DNA of 38,230 nucleotides from Bacteroidota bacterium (GTDB lineage Bacteria > Bacteroidota > Bacteroidia > Bacteroidales > F082). The notes below the pieces were generated by a model. The model saw only the letters and a list, made by a program, of their open reading frames with translations. It had not been told where the DNA came from and did no database searches. Each line of letters begins with the position of its first letter. Positions within the stretch are counted from its first letter, which is position 1. The stretch covers positions 1 through 38,230 of the forward strand of contig JAJRQN010000024.1 of NCBI GenBank assembly GCA_024280235.1, read 5' to 3'. A program made the position numbers and the translations under genes. This document shows, in pieces, positions 38,022 through 38,230 of the stretch.

Positions 38022-38230
38022 ATGAAACTCATCATATATCGTGTCATCGAAGTGAAAACAAAAAAGCAGGAAAAGGCATTTCTCAGGTCTCCACGATCAC
38101 TTTATGCCCGCGAGGAAGACACCCATTTTGTAAACTCACTTTGTGAAGAAACCAAAAAGTTTTTCTCCCCGTCAAAAAACCCGATGATAAAACAGGGAGA
38201 GGCGAAGCGATGGCTGCTATACGATGTCAA
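38022..38230 (+). CDS. Second GNAT-like protein, paralogue of the upstream gene, truncated by window end
   Basis: ATG at 38022, open to the end: MKLIIYRVIEVKTKKQEKAFLRSPRSLYAREEDTHFVNSLCEETKKFFSPSKNPMIKQGEAKRWLLYDV. Not in the ORF track. Confidence 0.7.
   Translation, partial: MKLIIYRVIEVKTKKQEKAFLRSPRSLYAREEDTHFVNSLCEETKKFFSPSKNPMIKQGEAKRWLLYDV

Overview
The gene content and promoter style (-7 box TAnnTTTG) indicate a Bacteroidetes, probably Bacteroidales-like, chromosome segment. Family names come from reading the translations; no database search was run. Most of the window is housekeeping: RNase R, FabH, L32/DUF177, proline dehydrogenase, glycogen synthase, DUF4270, GlmS, Asd, RibF, DusB, DnaK, PanC/PanD and an HldE-type adenylyltransferase. 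Less routine parts are: (i) a metal-efflux locus (RND adaptor, PII-like protein, DUF302, P1B ATPase) containing an uncalled 44-aa Cys-rich ORF whose stop overlaps the ATPase start; (ii) a + strand nested-hairpin element downstream of a LuxE-like gene; (iii) a CPBP protease gene split by one in-frame TAA; (iv) an AT-rich accessory patch (about 31.9-34.6 kb) with a YefM/YoeB toxin-antitoxin pair inside an 11-bp inverted repeat and an AAA/DUF4143 ATPase between two diverged ~100-bp repeats; (v) a TetR, radical SAM, GNAT-like, GNAT-like operon with two candidate operators, whose last gene runs off the window. The best candidates for undescribed biology are (v), the Cys-rich ORF in (i), and the structured elements in (ii) and (iv).
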